45,987 nt of DNA from Methylotetracoccus oryzae (GTDB lineage: Bacteria; Pseudomonadota; Gammaproteobacteria; Methylococcales; Methylococcaceae), in the NCBI RefSeq assembly GCF_006175985.1, contig NZ_SRSH01000030.1, positions 1 through 45,987 on the forward strand, given 5' to 3'. The notes below the pieces were generated by a model. It worked only from the letters and a program-made list of their open reading frames with translations. It was not told the origin of the DNA and did not search any database. Position numbers and translations under genes: made by a program. The first letter of the stretch is position 1. Every line of letters begins with the position of its first letter. Positions 24,255 to 35,300 of this stretch are shown here, one piece after another.

Positions 24255-27200
24255 GTGAGTACGACTGCGATCGTTTCTGCCTTGCCGGGCGAACGCCTGA
24301 TCGCCCTGTCACCCCGGGACGACAACGAGGCGGCCGCCACGTGGCTGCGCCGCCCGAATCTGTTTCCCGGGCGCACGCTGACGGCGGCCACGCTGGAGGA
24401 CCGGCAACTCTGGGCCGCCGGAAGGCTCGCGCAACGCGGCCAGGCCTACACGCCCGGCATCGTCGAGGGCCTGGAGGTGGGCGCCGTGTGGGATCCAACC
24501 GTCGCTCGCCCGGTGGGACTGCCGCAAGTGCGCTTGCAAATCGCCGCCGGCCGCGGCCTGGCGGTCAGCGGCGAGGACGTGGTGCTGCCGCGGGATATCG
24601 ATGCCGCCCTGTTCGGTCTGCCGGTCGTTGCTCCGGCGGGTCTGTTCGATCCTGATTCGGAACAGGAGGCACCGGGTGGCCTGCGGGCGCGGCGGCTCGG
24701 CGATTCGCTCGGCCGAGTCCTGACGGACAACCCGGGTGCGCTGCCGCTGATCGGTGTTCTGGTCCTGCAGCCGGTCACCGTGGACCGGGCCGCTATCGAC
24801 CCCGATGATCCCTGCGACCGCTGCGGCTGCGGGACGGCGGGCGAGAACGTCAGCTTCGAAGACTGGCGACTGGCGGACGCCGCGCGCCTGCTGTGGTTCG
24901 CGTGGCCGGATGAGTGGCGGGCCCTGCCCGCGGATACCCCGCGCCTGCGCAACGCGCTGGCCTACACGATTTTCGATGCCGAGGCGGCACTGCCGCCGGG
25001 CGCGACACTGCCCTGGGAAGACTACGGCGTGCCCCTGGCGGTTATCGCCCTCGATGGCACCTTTCAGCCGCGGTTCGTCGACGCGGCAGCCGTCGTGCGG
25101 CAGGGCGGACGCGCCCGCGTCGGGCGCCTGCAGTTCGCGGCATCGCCCGCCGGCGCCTTGTCGCTCGCACCCAATACGCGGCTTCCCATGCTGTGGCAGG
25201 CCCGCATCATGCAACTCGCGGAACAAATCGCCGAAGCGGGCGACCCGCCGCCAGACGCGGCGACGCTGGCTGCCGCCTTCGACCGACTACCGCCGTGCGG
25301 CCTGTTGCCGACGAATGTGTACGATCCCGTCAGCGGCGTTAACAACTTTTTCCCTGCCGGCTTCGAGCTCGACGCCGCGCCGCTGCCGCTGGACCAACTC
25401 GATCTGGCACTGCGCGAAGCGGCGAGCCTGGCCTCCCTGGATTTCTCGCAGAGCGAACGCGTCCGCATCCTCATTCCCGTCAGCCAGGAATCCTGGGATC
25501 CCCGGTTGCTGCTGCGTGAGGAGCTGAATCCGGAATTCGACTCGACCCTGCGCCGCTTCCTGTCCACGCGCTCACGCGCGCTCGGCATGCGGCAGGCCCT
25601 GCGCAAGGTCATCGCACACCTGACCGAAAGCATCGACGGGGAGTTCACCGTTCCTCCGGACATCCACGCCGACCCGGCGGCCCTGGAACCGGAGGCGCTG
25701 GAACCGTGGGGTCCACCGAGTGTAATGGCTGGACACCGGACCCAGATTCGGTCCGGCTTGCATCAGCACGGCTTCAGACAGATCGAACCTACTGTGTATC
25801 CCTGGCCACTGAGCCTGGGTGCCAGCGACTCCTTGTTTGTCTGGGTCTATCTGGACCCGGACCACCCGCCCAGCGAACTGATGTTGCAGTGGTTCAGCGA
25901 AACCGAGGACCACCGGGCCTACTGGGGCGAGGACCTGATAGCGCTAGGCGCGAACGGCACGAGCTCACGCTTCCATATGGGCCTGCTTCCCCGCTTGGGC
26001 GAATGGACCCGCCTCGATATCCCGGCGTCCAACGTCGGTTTGGCGGGACAGACGATCAAGGGGATATCGTTCATGCTGTATGACGGTCGGGCGGCGTTCG
26101 GTGCCTTCGGCCAACTGACGGCCGGGGACGCTGAAACCGCTTGGCTTACCGGTCCACTGCCATCGGCTACGGAAACTTACGGAAATGAGCCCTGGGAGTT
26201 CCTGGCGCCGGATCAGCTGTGGGCCCCGTTTGAGCCCGACTTTGGCCTGTCCTATCGCGGCGAATGGCCCGAAGCGGCGGGTCTCGCCGCCCTCGAAGCT
26301 TCCCCTGCGTTGGAACCATTATCCAGTGCCGAGCGGACGCAGCTCCGGAACCGGGGTGTGCAAAGTTTCATCAGCTATCTCAAGGCCCGGGCCGACCGTG
26401 CCGACGATCTGGTCGATTTCGGCTTCCTGAAGGTGCAGACCGACATCTATCGCGTGCGGCAATACATGCTGGGCACCTCGACGGCGAACAAGCTCATGGT
26501 GTCGCCGATGCTGGCCACTATCGCGCAAGCCGACACCGCCGTGGCTTCGCAGGAAAAGCTCACCGCGTTCTTCCAGGAGTTGCGCAAGACCGTCCCGTCG
26601 CCCCGATCGCGCGCCGCCATCGGGGACAGCGAACCGCCCACTGCGGCGCCACGTGCCATGTCGACGGGCGCCAGCGCGGCGCCAAGCGCGCGAGCCCTCG
26701 GCGGGATGCAGCGCTTCGATACCTCCGGGAGGGCCGGCGGGACATTTCAGAAGGGTCCCTTGCTGGCCGAGTTCGTCAGCACCGACATCGCGCCTCTGCG
26801 AGCGCCGGCAGCGCCCACTCCGCGCCCGAGCGACGTCGTCAACGCACGCCCCGTCGTCGGCCAGGTGGACATTCGCACGACGACCGTCGCGGAACGGTTG
26901 ACACCCCTGCCCGCGTCCGAGGCACGCAGTTATGCGGCGGCCACCCGGCACGACATGGTGCTGGGCCTCATTCGGCTTGCCGACGAACTGGTTGCGGAAG
27001 ACGCTGGCGTCATGCCCGGCCTGTTTCAGGACATCGACCTGTGGGGTCTGAAGGATGATCCCTTTCTTGCGGGTCCCGCCCCGACGTCAGTCAGGGCAGG
27101 GTCGAGTAGCGATACGCCCGTCAGGAGCAGGCCGCTTGCCGATATTTTGTCCGGCGATGCCGACCGAGCGACTTGGCTCGGCTTACTGCTCGCCCTGCCG

Positions 27201-28604
27201 TCGGCCGGCGACGAGAACGCCTGCTTTTCCGACGCGACCTCGCTGTCGGACGCGACGATCGCCCTGCTGCGACAGGTCGAGGGACGCGTCCGCCTGTATC
27301 GCGATGCGATAGCCGCATGCGAGGACACGCTCGCGGCGATCCGCACCCACCTCGCCGCGGCGCAGGCGCGCGAACGACAACTCGACGAGGAACTGGCCGA
27401 AGCGCGGCACGATGTGGCCGTGACGCGGGCGCTGCTCACCGAGGAACAGCAACGCCTGGACGCGATCAACGAGCGCCGTGCTGCCGTTTTGGCCGAGGAG
27501 GTCCGGTTCCTGGCCTATGTGCGGCTTCGTGCCACGGACAACCTCTCGGACGTTCCAGCCCGGACCCTCGACCCGGGGCTGTTCGAAGCGGCGATCCCGA
27601 TCTGCCTGAGCGCGGACTTTGACATCCCGGATGAGCTCGGTGGATTGCTGCGCATCGTGCGTGAGGCCCCTGCGGGGTGGTTCATGCAGGGTCCGAAACT
27701 GATCGGTGGTCTGGATCGCGTCGAGGTACTCGCGAAGACACTGCAGACCGCGCAGCTGCGCAGCCAATTGACGACGCCGAGGCCGATCGGGAACTTCGAG
27801 CGCATACCTACAGGCATTGCCACCAGCATGGCACAGCTGGCGGCGAAACAGAGCCAGTCCGTGGGTCTGGCCCGAGTCGCCGCGCTGCAGATCGACCTGG
27901 CGCGCTTCACCAGCCTCAGCTGGCTCGGCGCCCAGGCAGAGGCCACGCAGGTGGTATCGCTGGGCGATCTGATCGAAGGGGAGCATGGGCGCGGCGATGT
28001 GGCCCGCGGGGCGGCCGAACTCTTCGACCGCTTCAGCCGCGTGTCGGCGTGTCTGTTCGCGGCCTTTTCCGGCGTTCTGCCCAGCCTCCGGCTCGACTGG
28101 GCTGAGCAGTTGTCGCAGTTCGACACGGCACCGAATCTGCGCAATCTCGCCGGGCTCCCCCGCTGGCAGGAAATCGAAATCACCGATCGCCGCCGCATGC
28201 AGGGTTATGTGGATTGGCTGTACGGTCAGGTCGACACGCGCGAAGCCGCGGCCACGAGCCTGGTCAACGATGTCGTGCGCATGGCCTTGCTGCTGGCGAG
28301 CCACGCCCCGGTCAACCGCATCATTGCGGGCCGGCTGCCACGCCCCGTGCTGGCGCGGCCGGGTCTGACCATTCCGTTGGTCGCTCTCGAACCCTCGAGG
28401 CTGCGCATCGGCATGCAGGCCATGGTGTACCGGGCCAACGAAATCGTCGCACGGGCGGTCGTCGAAGATATCGGCAGTGCGGAAGCCTCGGCCCGCGTGC
28501 TGACCGCGGCCGGCAATGCGGTGCAACTCGACGAGACGGTTCGCGTGCAGTTCGCCGCGGCGGCCAGCGTGTCCTTCAGCGCGACCGCGATGCGGCTGTT
28601 CTGA
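24255..28604 (+). CDS. Giant eCIS structural protein, paralogue 3 of 3, with jelly-roll and coiled-coil regions
   Basis: A 1449-aa protein starting at GTG 24255 after CGAGGAG. Residues about 35-120 carry the domain shared with the two preceding genes (NLFPGRTLTAATLEDRQLWA, then IAAGRGLAVSGEDVVLPRD). A CxxCxC knuckle sits at 187-192. Residues about 490-630 look like a jelly-roll (concanavalin-like) module: WFSETEDHRAYWGEDLIALG, LLPRLGEWTRLDIPASNVGL. Residues about 1005-1090 form a long charged coiled coil. The last 60 residues are strand-rich and may form a barrel. It could be a fibre or a surface-contacting protein; a tape-measure role is possible because no other candidate is evident. No signal peptide. 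Confidence 0.8.
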   Translation: MSTTAIVSALPGERLIALSPRDDNEAAATWLRRPNLFPGRTLTAATLEDRQLWAAGRLAQRGQAYTPGIVEGLEVGAVWDPTVARPVGLPQVRLQIAAGRGLAVSGEDVVLPRDIDAALFGLPVVAPAGLFDPDSEQEAPGGLRARRLGDSLGRVLTDNPGALPLIGVLVLQPVTVDRAAIDPDDPCDRCGCGTAGENVSFEDWRLADAARLLWFAWPDEWRALPADTPRLRNALAYTIFDAEAALPPGATLPWEDYGVPLAVIALDGTFQPRFVDAAAVVRQGGRARVGRLQFAASPAGALSLAPNTRLPMLWQARIMQLAEQIAEAGDPPPDAATLAAAFDRLPPCGLLPTNVYDPVSGVNNFFPAGFELDAAPLPLDQLDLALREAASLASLDFSQSERVRILIPVSQESWDPRLLLREELNPEFDSTLRRFLSTRSRALGMRQALRKVIAHLTESIDGEFTVPPDIHADPAALEPEALEPWGPPSVMAGHRTQIRSGLHQHGFRQIEPTVYPWPLSLGASDSLFVWVYLDPDHPPSELMLQWFSETEDHRAYWGEDLIALGANGTSSRFHMGLLPRLGEWTRLDIPASNVGLAGQTIKGISFMLYDGRAAFGAFGQLTAGDAETAWLTGPLPSATETYGNEPWEFLAPDQLWAPFEPDFGLSYRGEWPEAAGLAALEASPALEPLSSAERTQLRNRGVQSFISYLKARADRADDLVDFGFLKVQTDIYRVRQYMLGTSTANKLMVSPMLATIAQADTAVASQEKLTAFFQELRKTVPSPRSRAAIGDSEPPTAAPRAMSTGASAAPSARALGGMQRFDTSGRAGGTFQKGPLLAEFVSTDIAPLRAPAAPTPRPSDVVNARPVVGQVDIRTTTVAERLTPLPASEARSYAAATRHDMVLGLIRLADELVAEDAGVMPGLFQDIDLWGLKDDPFLAGPAPTSVRAGSSSDTPVRSRPLADILSGDADRATWLGLLLALPSAGDENACFSDATSLSDATIALLRQVEGRVRLYRDAIAACEDTLAAIRTHLAAAQARERQLDEELAEARHDVAVTRALLTEEQQRLDAINERRAAVLAEEVRFLAYVRLRATDNLSDVPARTLDPGLFEAAIPICLSADFDIPDELGGLLRIVREAPAGWFMQGPKLIGGLDRVEVLAKTLQTAQLRSQLTTPRPIGNFERIPTGIATSMAQLAAKQSQSVGLARVAALQIDLARFTSLSWLGAQAEATQVVSLGDLIEGEHGRGDVARGAAELFDRFSRVSACLFAAFSGVLPSLRLDWAEQLSQFDTAPNLRNLAGLPRWQEIEITDRRRMQGYVDWLYGQVDTREAAATSLVNDVVRMALLLASHAPVNRIIAGRLPRPVLARPGLTIPLVALEPSRLRIGMQAMVYRANEIVARAVVEDIGSAEASARVLTAAGNAVQLDETVRVQFAAAASVSFSATAMRLF

Positions 28605-28609
28605 CGCCG

Positions 28610-30334
28610 ATGCCCGCCACGCGGCAGATCCGGAAACTCCGGCTGCGAGCACCGGCCGAACAACAGGCCAGGCGCGGCCTGCTCCTGCTGGAAGACGCGC
28701 TCCGCACCGCGAGCCTGCACGACGAGGGTGGCCGCGTCGTCATCATGCGTAAGGTGCATCTCGGGCGATTTCCCAGCGACGCCGCGTCCCAGTCCGTCGC
28801 GCTGGCCCTGGAACAAGCCGTCGCGGAACTCGCGGTCGCCTGTGTGCACGGCGGGAGCAAGCCGGCGGGCGACGCTCCGGCGATCTGGTTTCGCGATGCG
28901 ACGGAAGCCTACACGCTGCTGGCGCTCCGTCTGCTGGAGGGCCGCAGCACGGATGAGTGGTACTGGCCGCTGGCCGTACCGGAGTGGACGCGCCCGTCGA
29001 GCCTGACCGAGAGCCTGCAGCAGCTGGGTTTCGCACTGGCCGCGCGCGATGACGCCCCGGCGGCTTTGCCTCACTGGGTCACGGCGATCGCGGATGCAGG
29101 ACACGCGGAGCGGCTGGCCGAAAGTTTGGCGCCGCATCACTTGTGGGGGCTCGCGCAGGCCGCACGTCTCAACGCAGTCTCGCCGGTCGCCGCTGATGGG
29201 CTTGAACACCAAACTACCTATGACCAACCGTCCGATCCCGGACGCACCCTCCGCGCAATTCCGGCAGGTACCATGGACCTGTCTGCCCAAGCCCAGTGGC
29301 ACAGCTTTTTGTCTGCCGCGTACTGCGCCTTGGGCAGACGACCGCCGAATCGACTGACGCAGCGCACGGTCCAGTCGGCCGCGCCGCTCCCACCACGGGC
29401 GCATCAGCAACCAACAGGGCGACGTGGAGCGGCACGTTCCGGCGCTGCTACCTTGTCGGGCGATATCGGAGCACTAGCCTCACCCGCAGACGCAGAGCGT
29501 CCACTCTTTCCTTCTCGTCGGTCACAGCAAAAAAAAGGGGCCACCTCAGCCGACCTCCTACGCAATAGCTCAATGGACGAAGGCGAGCCTGCACGCGCCA
29601 GTCTGCCCACGTACGGCGAGCACACTGCCGAGGCGCCCAGTTACCCTAGACCTGAGATCTGCGGAGTCACTGCGGCGGGCGGACTGCTGTTCCTTGTCCG
29701 CGTGCTCGAACACTGCGGCTACCGCAAGTGGCTTGAGGCAAATCCTGCCTGGCGGCGCCATGACATCGCACAGCGCGTGTTTGCACTAATTCTCGCGAAC
29801 CTGGGCGTAGCGGCCGATGACCCGGCCTGGGCGGTCGGCTCGGCCCGGCCTCTGCGCGGTGGTCGATTGCCGCATTTCAGGGCACCCGAGAGCTGGTTCA
29901 ACGGCATCGCGACCCCCGGCCCGGCCCGATGGAATGGCGACCTGATCGCCGGCCGCCTCTGGGACAACTCGGACCGACTTTTGATCGCGGCGTGGGATGG
30001 ACCCATACCACAGGGGCTGGCGGGACTGATCCCGACGGCAGGCACCAGCCCGGTCGGCAGGCCCATCCGCTATGACCACATTGCCGTGGCGACTGCCTGG
30101 GCGAACACCTGCCGACGATGGCTCCGTCATCATGCCCGAATCGGCTTCGCGGATCTGATTCTGCGTCAGGCCGAGCTGGCGTACACCTCGACACATATCG
30201 ACATGCGTTTTGAGCTTTCCTCCATTGACATCCGCGTCCGGCGCACCGGCCTGGATCTCGATCCCGGTTGGGTGTCGTGGCTCAGTCGCATCGTCAGTTT
30301 TCACTACGGCCATACCCGGCCGGTCTGGTCATGA
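28610..30334 (+). CDS. eCIS-associated 574-aa protein, two domains around a disordered linker
   Basis: The ATG is 5 nt after the previous stop. Residues about 1-205 form one helical domain (RKLRLRAPAEQQARRGLLLLEDAL and AIWFRDATEAYTLLALRLL). Residues about 225-350 are a low-complexity Ser/Ala/Arg/Pro linker. Residues about 355-574 form the second domain (GGLLFLVRVLEHCGYRKWL and a final GLDLDPGWVSWLSRIVSFHYG, a signature I associate with eCIS loci). It stands directly before the AAA+ ATPase, so it may be the partner or substrate of that enzyme. A run of eight A residues at 29529-29536 lies in the linker. Function unknown. Confidence 0.75.
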   Translation: MPATRQIRKLRLRAPAEQQARRGLLLLEDALRTASLHDEGGRVVIMRKVHLGRFPSDAASQSVALALEQAVAELAVACVHGGSKPAGDAPAIWFRDATEAYTLLALRLLEGRSTDEWYWPLAVPEWTRPSSLTESLQQLGFALAARDDAPAALPHWVTAIADAGHAERLAESLAPHHLWGLAQAARLNAVSPVAADGLEHQTTYDQPSDPGRTLRAIPAGTMDLSAQAQWHSFLSAAYCALGRRPPNRLTQRTVQSAAPLPPRAHQQPTGRRGAARSGAATLSGDIGALASPADAERPLFPSRRSQQKKGATSADLLRNSSMDEGEPARASLPTYGEHTAEAPSYPRPEICGVTAAGGLLFLVRVLEHCGYRKWLEANPAWRRHDIAQRVFALILANLGVAADDPAWAVGSARPLRGGRLPHFRAPESWFNGIATPGPARWNGDLIAGRLWDNSDRLLIAAWDGPIPQGLAGLIPTAGTSPVGRPIRYDHIAVATAWANTCRRWLRHHARIGFADLILRQAELAYTSTHIDMRFELSSIDIRVRRTGLDLDPGWVSWLSRIVSFHYGHTRPVWS

Positions 30335-30421
30335 TCGCCATCTCCCCCCAGTTGCTGCTGATGGTCCGCCCGCAGTTCTTGGGGCCAGCGTCCCCGGCGT
30401 GCTGAACGCACCGGAGTCGTG

Positions 30422-32392
30422 ATGAGCACAAGAACGAATTGCCCGCGACCACGTGCCAGTGCGACATCACCAGCCCTGCATGAACTGTTCCTGGCTGCAC
30501 TGGCCCCAACGGCCGGGGAGACGGGCAGCGAAGGCGCCTGGCTCAAGCAGTGTTTCGAGCTCTGCCATGGAAATCCGGTCGCAGCTCTGACTCAGCGTTT
30601 GCAGAACCCCACCGTTCAGGACGAACGCATCCTCGGACTGGCCGCGCACTTCCGTCTAGGTTTGTCCGAAATCATCGCCGTTAGCCTGGCCTTAGCGGTG
30701 GAACGGGAGGCACTGCCGGGGCGTGTACTGGCATGGTTGCAGGCCCCGGTCGCAAGCTCGCGCCCGTCACTCGGTCTGATCAGCAGCCTGGCACCGTGCT
30801 TCGGGCTCACTGATCCGATCGAAGAAATCTGCGAGGGCGAGGCACAAGCCTGTGGCTTACTGCGACTCGACAGCGACACCCGTCCACTGCCTGAGACCTG
30901 TATCCAGGTACCCGTGCCGATCGTCCTGGCCCTCGGTGAGCGCCAACGCCCGCTACGCCACATTCATGGCTGGCCAAACGTGAGAGTCGCCGACGGCGCC
31001 TTGCCACCCCTCGCTGAGTCGATGCGGGTCGAGGCAGCGCGGCAAGCGCACGCACTGACGCATTCACGCGCTTTGGTGGTTCGCAGTGGCCAGCCACGCG
31101 AAGCGCGCGCAGCCTGCGCATTGATGGCCAACGACCTCGGCGGCACAGCCGTGTTCGTAGACGGGGAGTTGCCAACCGGCATGGGGCCTTGGGCCTGGCT
31201 GACGGGCGCGGTGCCCGTGATCTGCTCGGAACTGGCACCCGGCGAATCCCAGGTACTGCCGAAGCTGTACGGCTACGAAGGGCCGCTGCTGGTCGCGGCC
31301 GGCCCTGAAGGTAGTTTTGTCCTCGATGGCGATCCCGTAGGCAGCTGGCGGGTCGGCCTTCCAGCACCGCAGGAGCGCGTTCTGCTATGGCGGGAACACG
31401 TGGACGATCAGACCCTCGCCGAAACGCTTGGCCGTGATTTCCGGTGCGGAGCCTCCAACATCAATCTGATCGGTCGAGCGGCCAGTCATCACGCGCGCCT
31501 CACCGGTGCCGATGGCATCGCCCGTGAACACGTCGTGCATGCCGCTCGACAAGGCCTGGCCTGCGACCTCGGCAGACTTGCAGAGCTATTACCGGATGCC
31601 ATAGGCGACGAGGCGCTCGTCTTGCCCCCTCTGCTGCGCACCGAGCTGCTGGCGTTGCGCCAGCGCTGCCTGTCACGCGAAGGATTGGCTGACCCCCTCG
31701 GTCCATCCGCGCGCACGCGCTACAAGCCAGGCGTCAGAGCCCTGTTCGTAGGCGCCTCTGGTACCGGCAAGACATTGGCGGCAGGTTGGCTGGCATCGGA
31801 GCTCGGTCTCCCCCTGTATCGTGTGGATGTTGCCGCGACCACCAGCAAGTACATAGGCGAAACAGAGAAGAATCTCGCCCAATTGTTCGCTCGTGCCGAA
31901 CACATGGAAGTGATCCTATTGTTCGACGAAGCCGATTCGCTCTTCGGTAAACGCACCGACGTCAAGGAGTCCAACGACCGGTTTGCGAATCAACAGACGA
32001 ACTATCTGTTGCAGCGGATCGAATCGTTCGAAGGTATCGCGCTGCTGACCAGCAATAGCCGATCACGCTTTGATTCCGCCTTTTCGCGACGCCTTGATGC
32101 GGTCCTCGAGTTCCCGCTGCCGACGCCCGAAGAACGGCGCAGGCTCTGGCTGGCCCACCTGGGAAGCGGACACGAACTCGATGCCCGTACTCTCAATCGC
32201 CTCGCGGCCAATTGCGAGCTGTCCGGCGGACACGTGCGTAACATCGTCCTGTCTGCGGCAGTGGCCGCGCGTGCTGCTCAACGTCCCATTCAATACAACG
32301 ACCTTCTGGAGGCCGTCGCCGCTGAATACCGCAAGCTGGGCAAGCAGACGCCGGGAGGCCTCGGACCACGCGAGGCCCCGGCATGGGCGTGA
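30422..32392 (+). CDS. AAA+ ATPase, Afp15/Pvc15-like
   Basis: A 656-aa ATPase. The N-terminal 400 residues are the family-specific helical and remnant-ATPase region. The C-terminal module has Walker A GASGTGKT at 444-451, Walker B VILLFDEAD at 497-505 and a sensor/arginine-finger stretch LLTSNSRSRFDSAFSRRLD near 540-560. Afp15-type ATPases are required for assembly of the particle and for putting cargo or the baseplate together; unlike ClpV they are not known to recycle the sheath. The start is ATG 30422 with GGAG 7 nt upstream; GTG 30419 is in frame. It overlaps the next gene by 10 nt. Confidence 0.93.
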   Translation: MSTRTNCPRPRASATSPALHELFLAALAPTAGETGSEGAWLKQCFELCHGNPVAALTQRLQNPTVQDERILGLAAHFRLGLSEIIAVSLALAVEREALPGRVLAWLQAPVASSRPSLGLISSLAPCFGLTDPIEEICEGEAQACGLLRLDSDTRPLPETCIQVPVPIVLALGERQRPLRHIHGWPNVRVADGALPPLAESMRVEAARQAHALTHSRALVVRSGQPREARAACALMANDLGGTAVFVDGELPTGMGPWAWLTGAVPVICSELAPGESQVLPKLYGYEGPLLVAAGPEGSFVLDGDPVGSWRVGLPAPQERVLLWREHVDDQTLAETLGRDFRCGASNINLIGRAASHHARLTGADGIAREHVVHAARQGLACDLGRLAELLPDAIGDEALVLPPLLRTELLALRQRCLSREGLADPLGPSARTRYKPGVRALFVGASGTGKTLAAGWLASELGLPLYRVDVAATTSKYIGETEKNLAQLFARAEHMEVILLFDEADSLFGKRTDVKESNDRFANQQTNYLLQRIESFEGIALLTSNSRSRFDSAFSRRLDAVLEFPLPTPEERRRLWLAHLGSGHELDARTLNRLAANCELSGGHVRNIVLSAAVAARAAQRPIQYNDLLEAVAAEYRKLGKQTPGGLGPREAPAWA

Positions 32393-35300
32393 GCCGCGCG
32401 CGAACCGACCCCGCGGCAGCGAGCCCACGCCGACGGCGTGCCCCGGAGGCCGAGGCTGGCCTGGACAGAGACCGGGCAGCATCGGCTCATCCTGATTCCG
32501 AGGGAATGCCACGCTATCTTGGGACGGGGACGGTCGCCGGATTGCCGATGTCAGCCGCGATCAGTAGCGCCTCGCACGCTGAACCAGAGGCTGGGGATAG
32601 GGCACACGATACGCTGGCCCTGGCGAGCGCCGAAGCGCGCGTTAACGAACTGATTTGCGAGCAGGAGGATGCACTCTTCAGCGAGCCGGCGGCGGAGATA
32701 TCCGAGGCGGCGACGCATTCCGGCCGACCGCTCAGCGACACCGACAGCAGGGGAGCAAGGGAGGAGGAAGAAATCACATGGGCTCACCCACGCGCTGCCA
32801 TCAAGAGGGGGGATGGCAACGAAGACGACGATGAAGAGCACACCGAGGACCGACTTGAGCCGATCGACAGTGAGGCCGCTGCGGGCGCAGGAGATGCAGC
32901 AGAGGAAGGCAACATAGACAACGAGGCCGAGGGGTCCGATGTTGCCGACGGGGCGACTGGCGACGAAGCGGGCAGTGGGCCCGCCGCAATGCCGGGTGCC
33001 GCGGGTGAAGGCGGCATGAGCACGGCTGCCGACGATCCCCTTGCCGTTCTGGCGACAGGTGACATTTCGCTGATCGATACGGAACTGGCGGAACATCAGC
33101 GTTGGGGCGCCTCAGCAGAGCGAGTTGGCACGGCGGGCAGTGCCGACCGTGCTGCATTTATCCTCGATCGCGCCGGCTCGGGTGCACTCGGAGGCTTTGG
33201 CCATGGCGCCATGATGGGAGCGGCGATCGGGGCCGGCACACAGGCTGTCGAGATCGCCGCCGCCAGGCTTGTCGGCCGCCTTGCAGGACCGGCACTGGCG
33301 CGCAGTTTTCCCCTGCCGGGCATCGGCGCGGTCGTCGGGGGTGTCTTCTCGGTCATCGATCTCGCAACGCGCGACTGGGGGCGGACCGGTGAGACGATCG
33401 GCCGTTTCGGCGAAGGGGGCTCGATCTACGAGCAGTTGGCGAACAGTATCGCCGCAATCTCCGAGATCATCGGCATTGCAACGGCGGTACTGAATGTGAT
33501 CGCCGGAGTAATCGGCGCAATCTCCATCGCGATGTGGGTCATCACCGTCCTGACAGTCGGCGTAGCCTCCCCATTGGCTGCCACGCTTTCGACCATCGCC
33601 GGCGCCATCGGCATCGCCACGATGGTGCTAGACGGTATCAACGCCCTCGTGCTGCAGCGGCTGGTCACTTTGTTCCGTGCGCTGCATACCTTCACTAGCC
33701 AGGCCGACCCGACCGATGTCGAGGCTCAGGGCGCCCGCATCGGCGAAGCTGCCGGGGCCAGTGCGGGGTTCATTGGCGGCATGGCAGGGGGCCTGACAGG
33801 GGCAGGGTTGACCGGCGCCGGCGCGCGCCGCTTGGGCTTGCATGAACCGCCACCCCGCGTGGCCGACGTCGAGCCTCCAAGGCCCGCAACGGGTGATGGC
33901 CCAAGCATTACTGCCGATCCCCCTCCCGCACCGGAGGGTATCCCCACCCGTGCGGACAGGCCCGCGGTGCCGCCACCGGAACCGACCGGTACACCGCGCC
34001 GCATCACCGACGCGACCGCAGAAGCACCACCGCCCGTGGAAGGCCGGGCATCGACGTCGAGCACCCCTACTCTGCCGCTCATCGATCCGAACGCGCCAAC
34101 CCTACCGCCGGTGGACCCGCATGCCCCGACGCCGCTCCCCGATGGCCCCGGTGGAATACCCGAGATTCCCAGGCCGCCTCGAGTGCCTGAGATCGGGCCA
34201 TTGCCTGATCATGGCCTCGAGTTGCCCGACTACCAGCCCGGCCCCAGCCCCTACGCACCAACGGAACTCCCACCACCTCCATCACAGCCCGTGGTTGATC
34301 CACACGCGCCCACTCTGCCAGGTGTCGATCCACATGCACCAACCCTGCCGGCGGTCGCCCCCCACACACCAACGATACCAGCCGCCAAGCCGCACGCGCC
34401 GACCGTGCCGGCGGCGGAAGCCCCTGGCGCGTCTCCTCGCCGAATTGTTGACACCGGAGTCACCACGGGCGGGGCCGTTCCTCCCGACTATCACCCCCAA
34501 GGTTGGGTACCCCCCGAAGTGGATGTGCCGCCGCCCGGCCACAGGCTGGTTGACCCCGGACCGCCCTTGAGGCCGGGAGAAACACGCAATCCGGCGGAAG
34601 CCTTCGTGCCGGACCAACCCGCTGTAGGGGAAAACTGGCTGTACAACGATCCGGTTCCAGATCGCGGCACCGTCGGCACCAACGTTCAACGGGATCACGT
34701 CATCGCGCAGGCTAAGTTGCGGGACGTCACGCAGGGTCCGCCTGGGGCGCAGGCGCCAGCGGGCGCCTTGCGTCCGATCGATCAGGCGACGGTGGCTACC
34801 GTATTGGCCGAAACGGGTGCAGCAACGCCGACACGACCGGCTCTGCCGCACACCGAAGTGACGTTCCATGGCCCGAACGCCGACGTCCCGCAAATCAATA
34901 ATCTTCGCTCGGGAGGAGGATCGGGACACATCTCGACGGATATCGTTGGACCGAGTCGCGAAGCACGCATCGCGGCAGGGTATCCCGAAGCAGCCGTGGA
35001 CCGCGGGTGGGTCGACCAACTCGGGCGGGCGGGTGAACAATACCGGCTTGGCGAGGTGAATGAGGCCTTGGCCGGACTTGAGCGCGCCGAGGGGCGTCCG
35101 GTCACGCCCGACACCCCCCTGGACATGGCTGCACTGGATCGCGAGTTGGATGCGGCATTCCCCACACCGTCCGCCAGCACCTCGGGCGCACCCGGCAAGC
35201 CCGCCGTGTGGACCGTTAAGGACCCAGTGACAGGAGAGCCGAGACCCGCTAGCGGTGCTGAAGTGATGGATGCAATCGCACGCGATCGGCGCGGCGGACC

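Noticed and set aside
33900..34440. DNA-level tandem repeat or CRISPR-like array
   Set aside because: The repetition is at the protein level (VDPHAPTLP units) with synonymous drift, inside an open reading frame; no regular spacer pattern.
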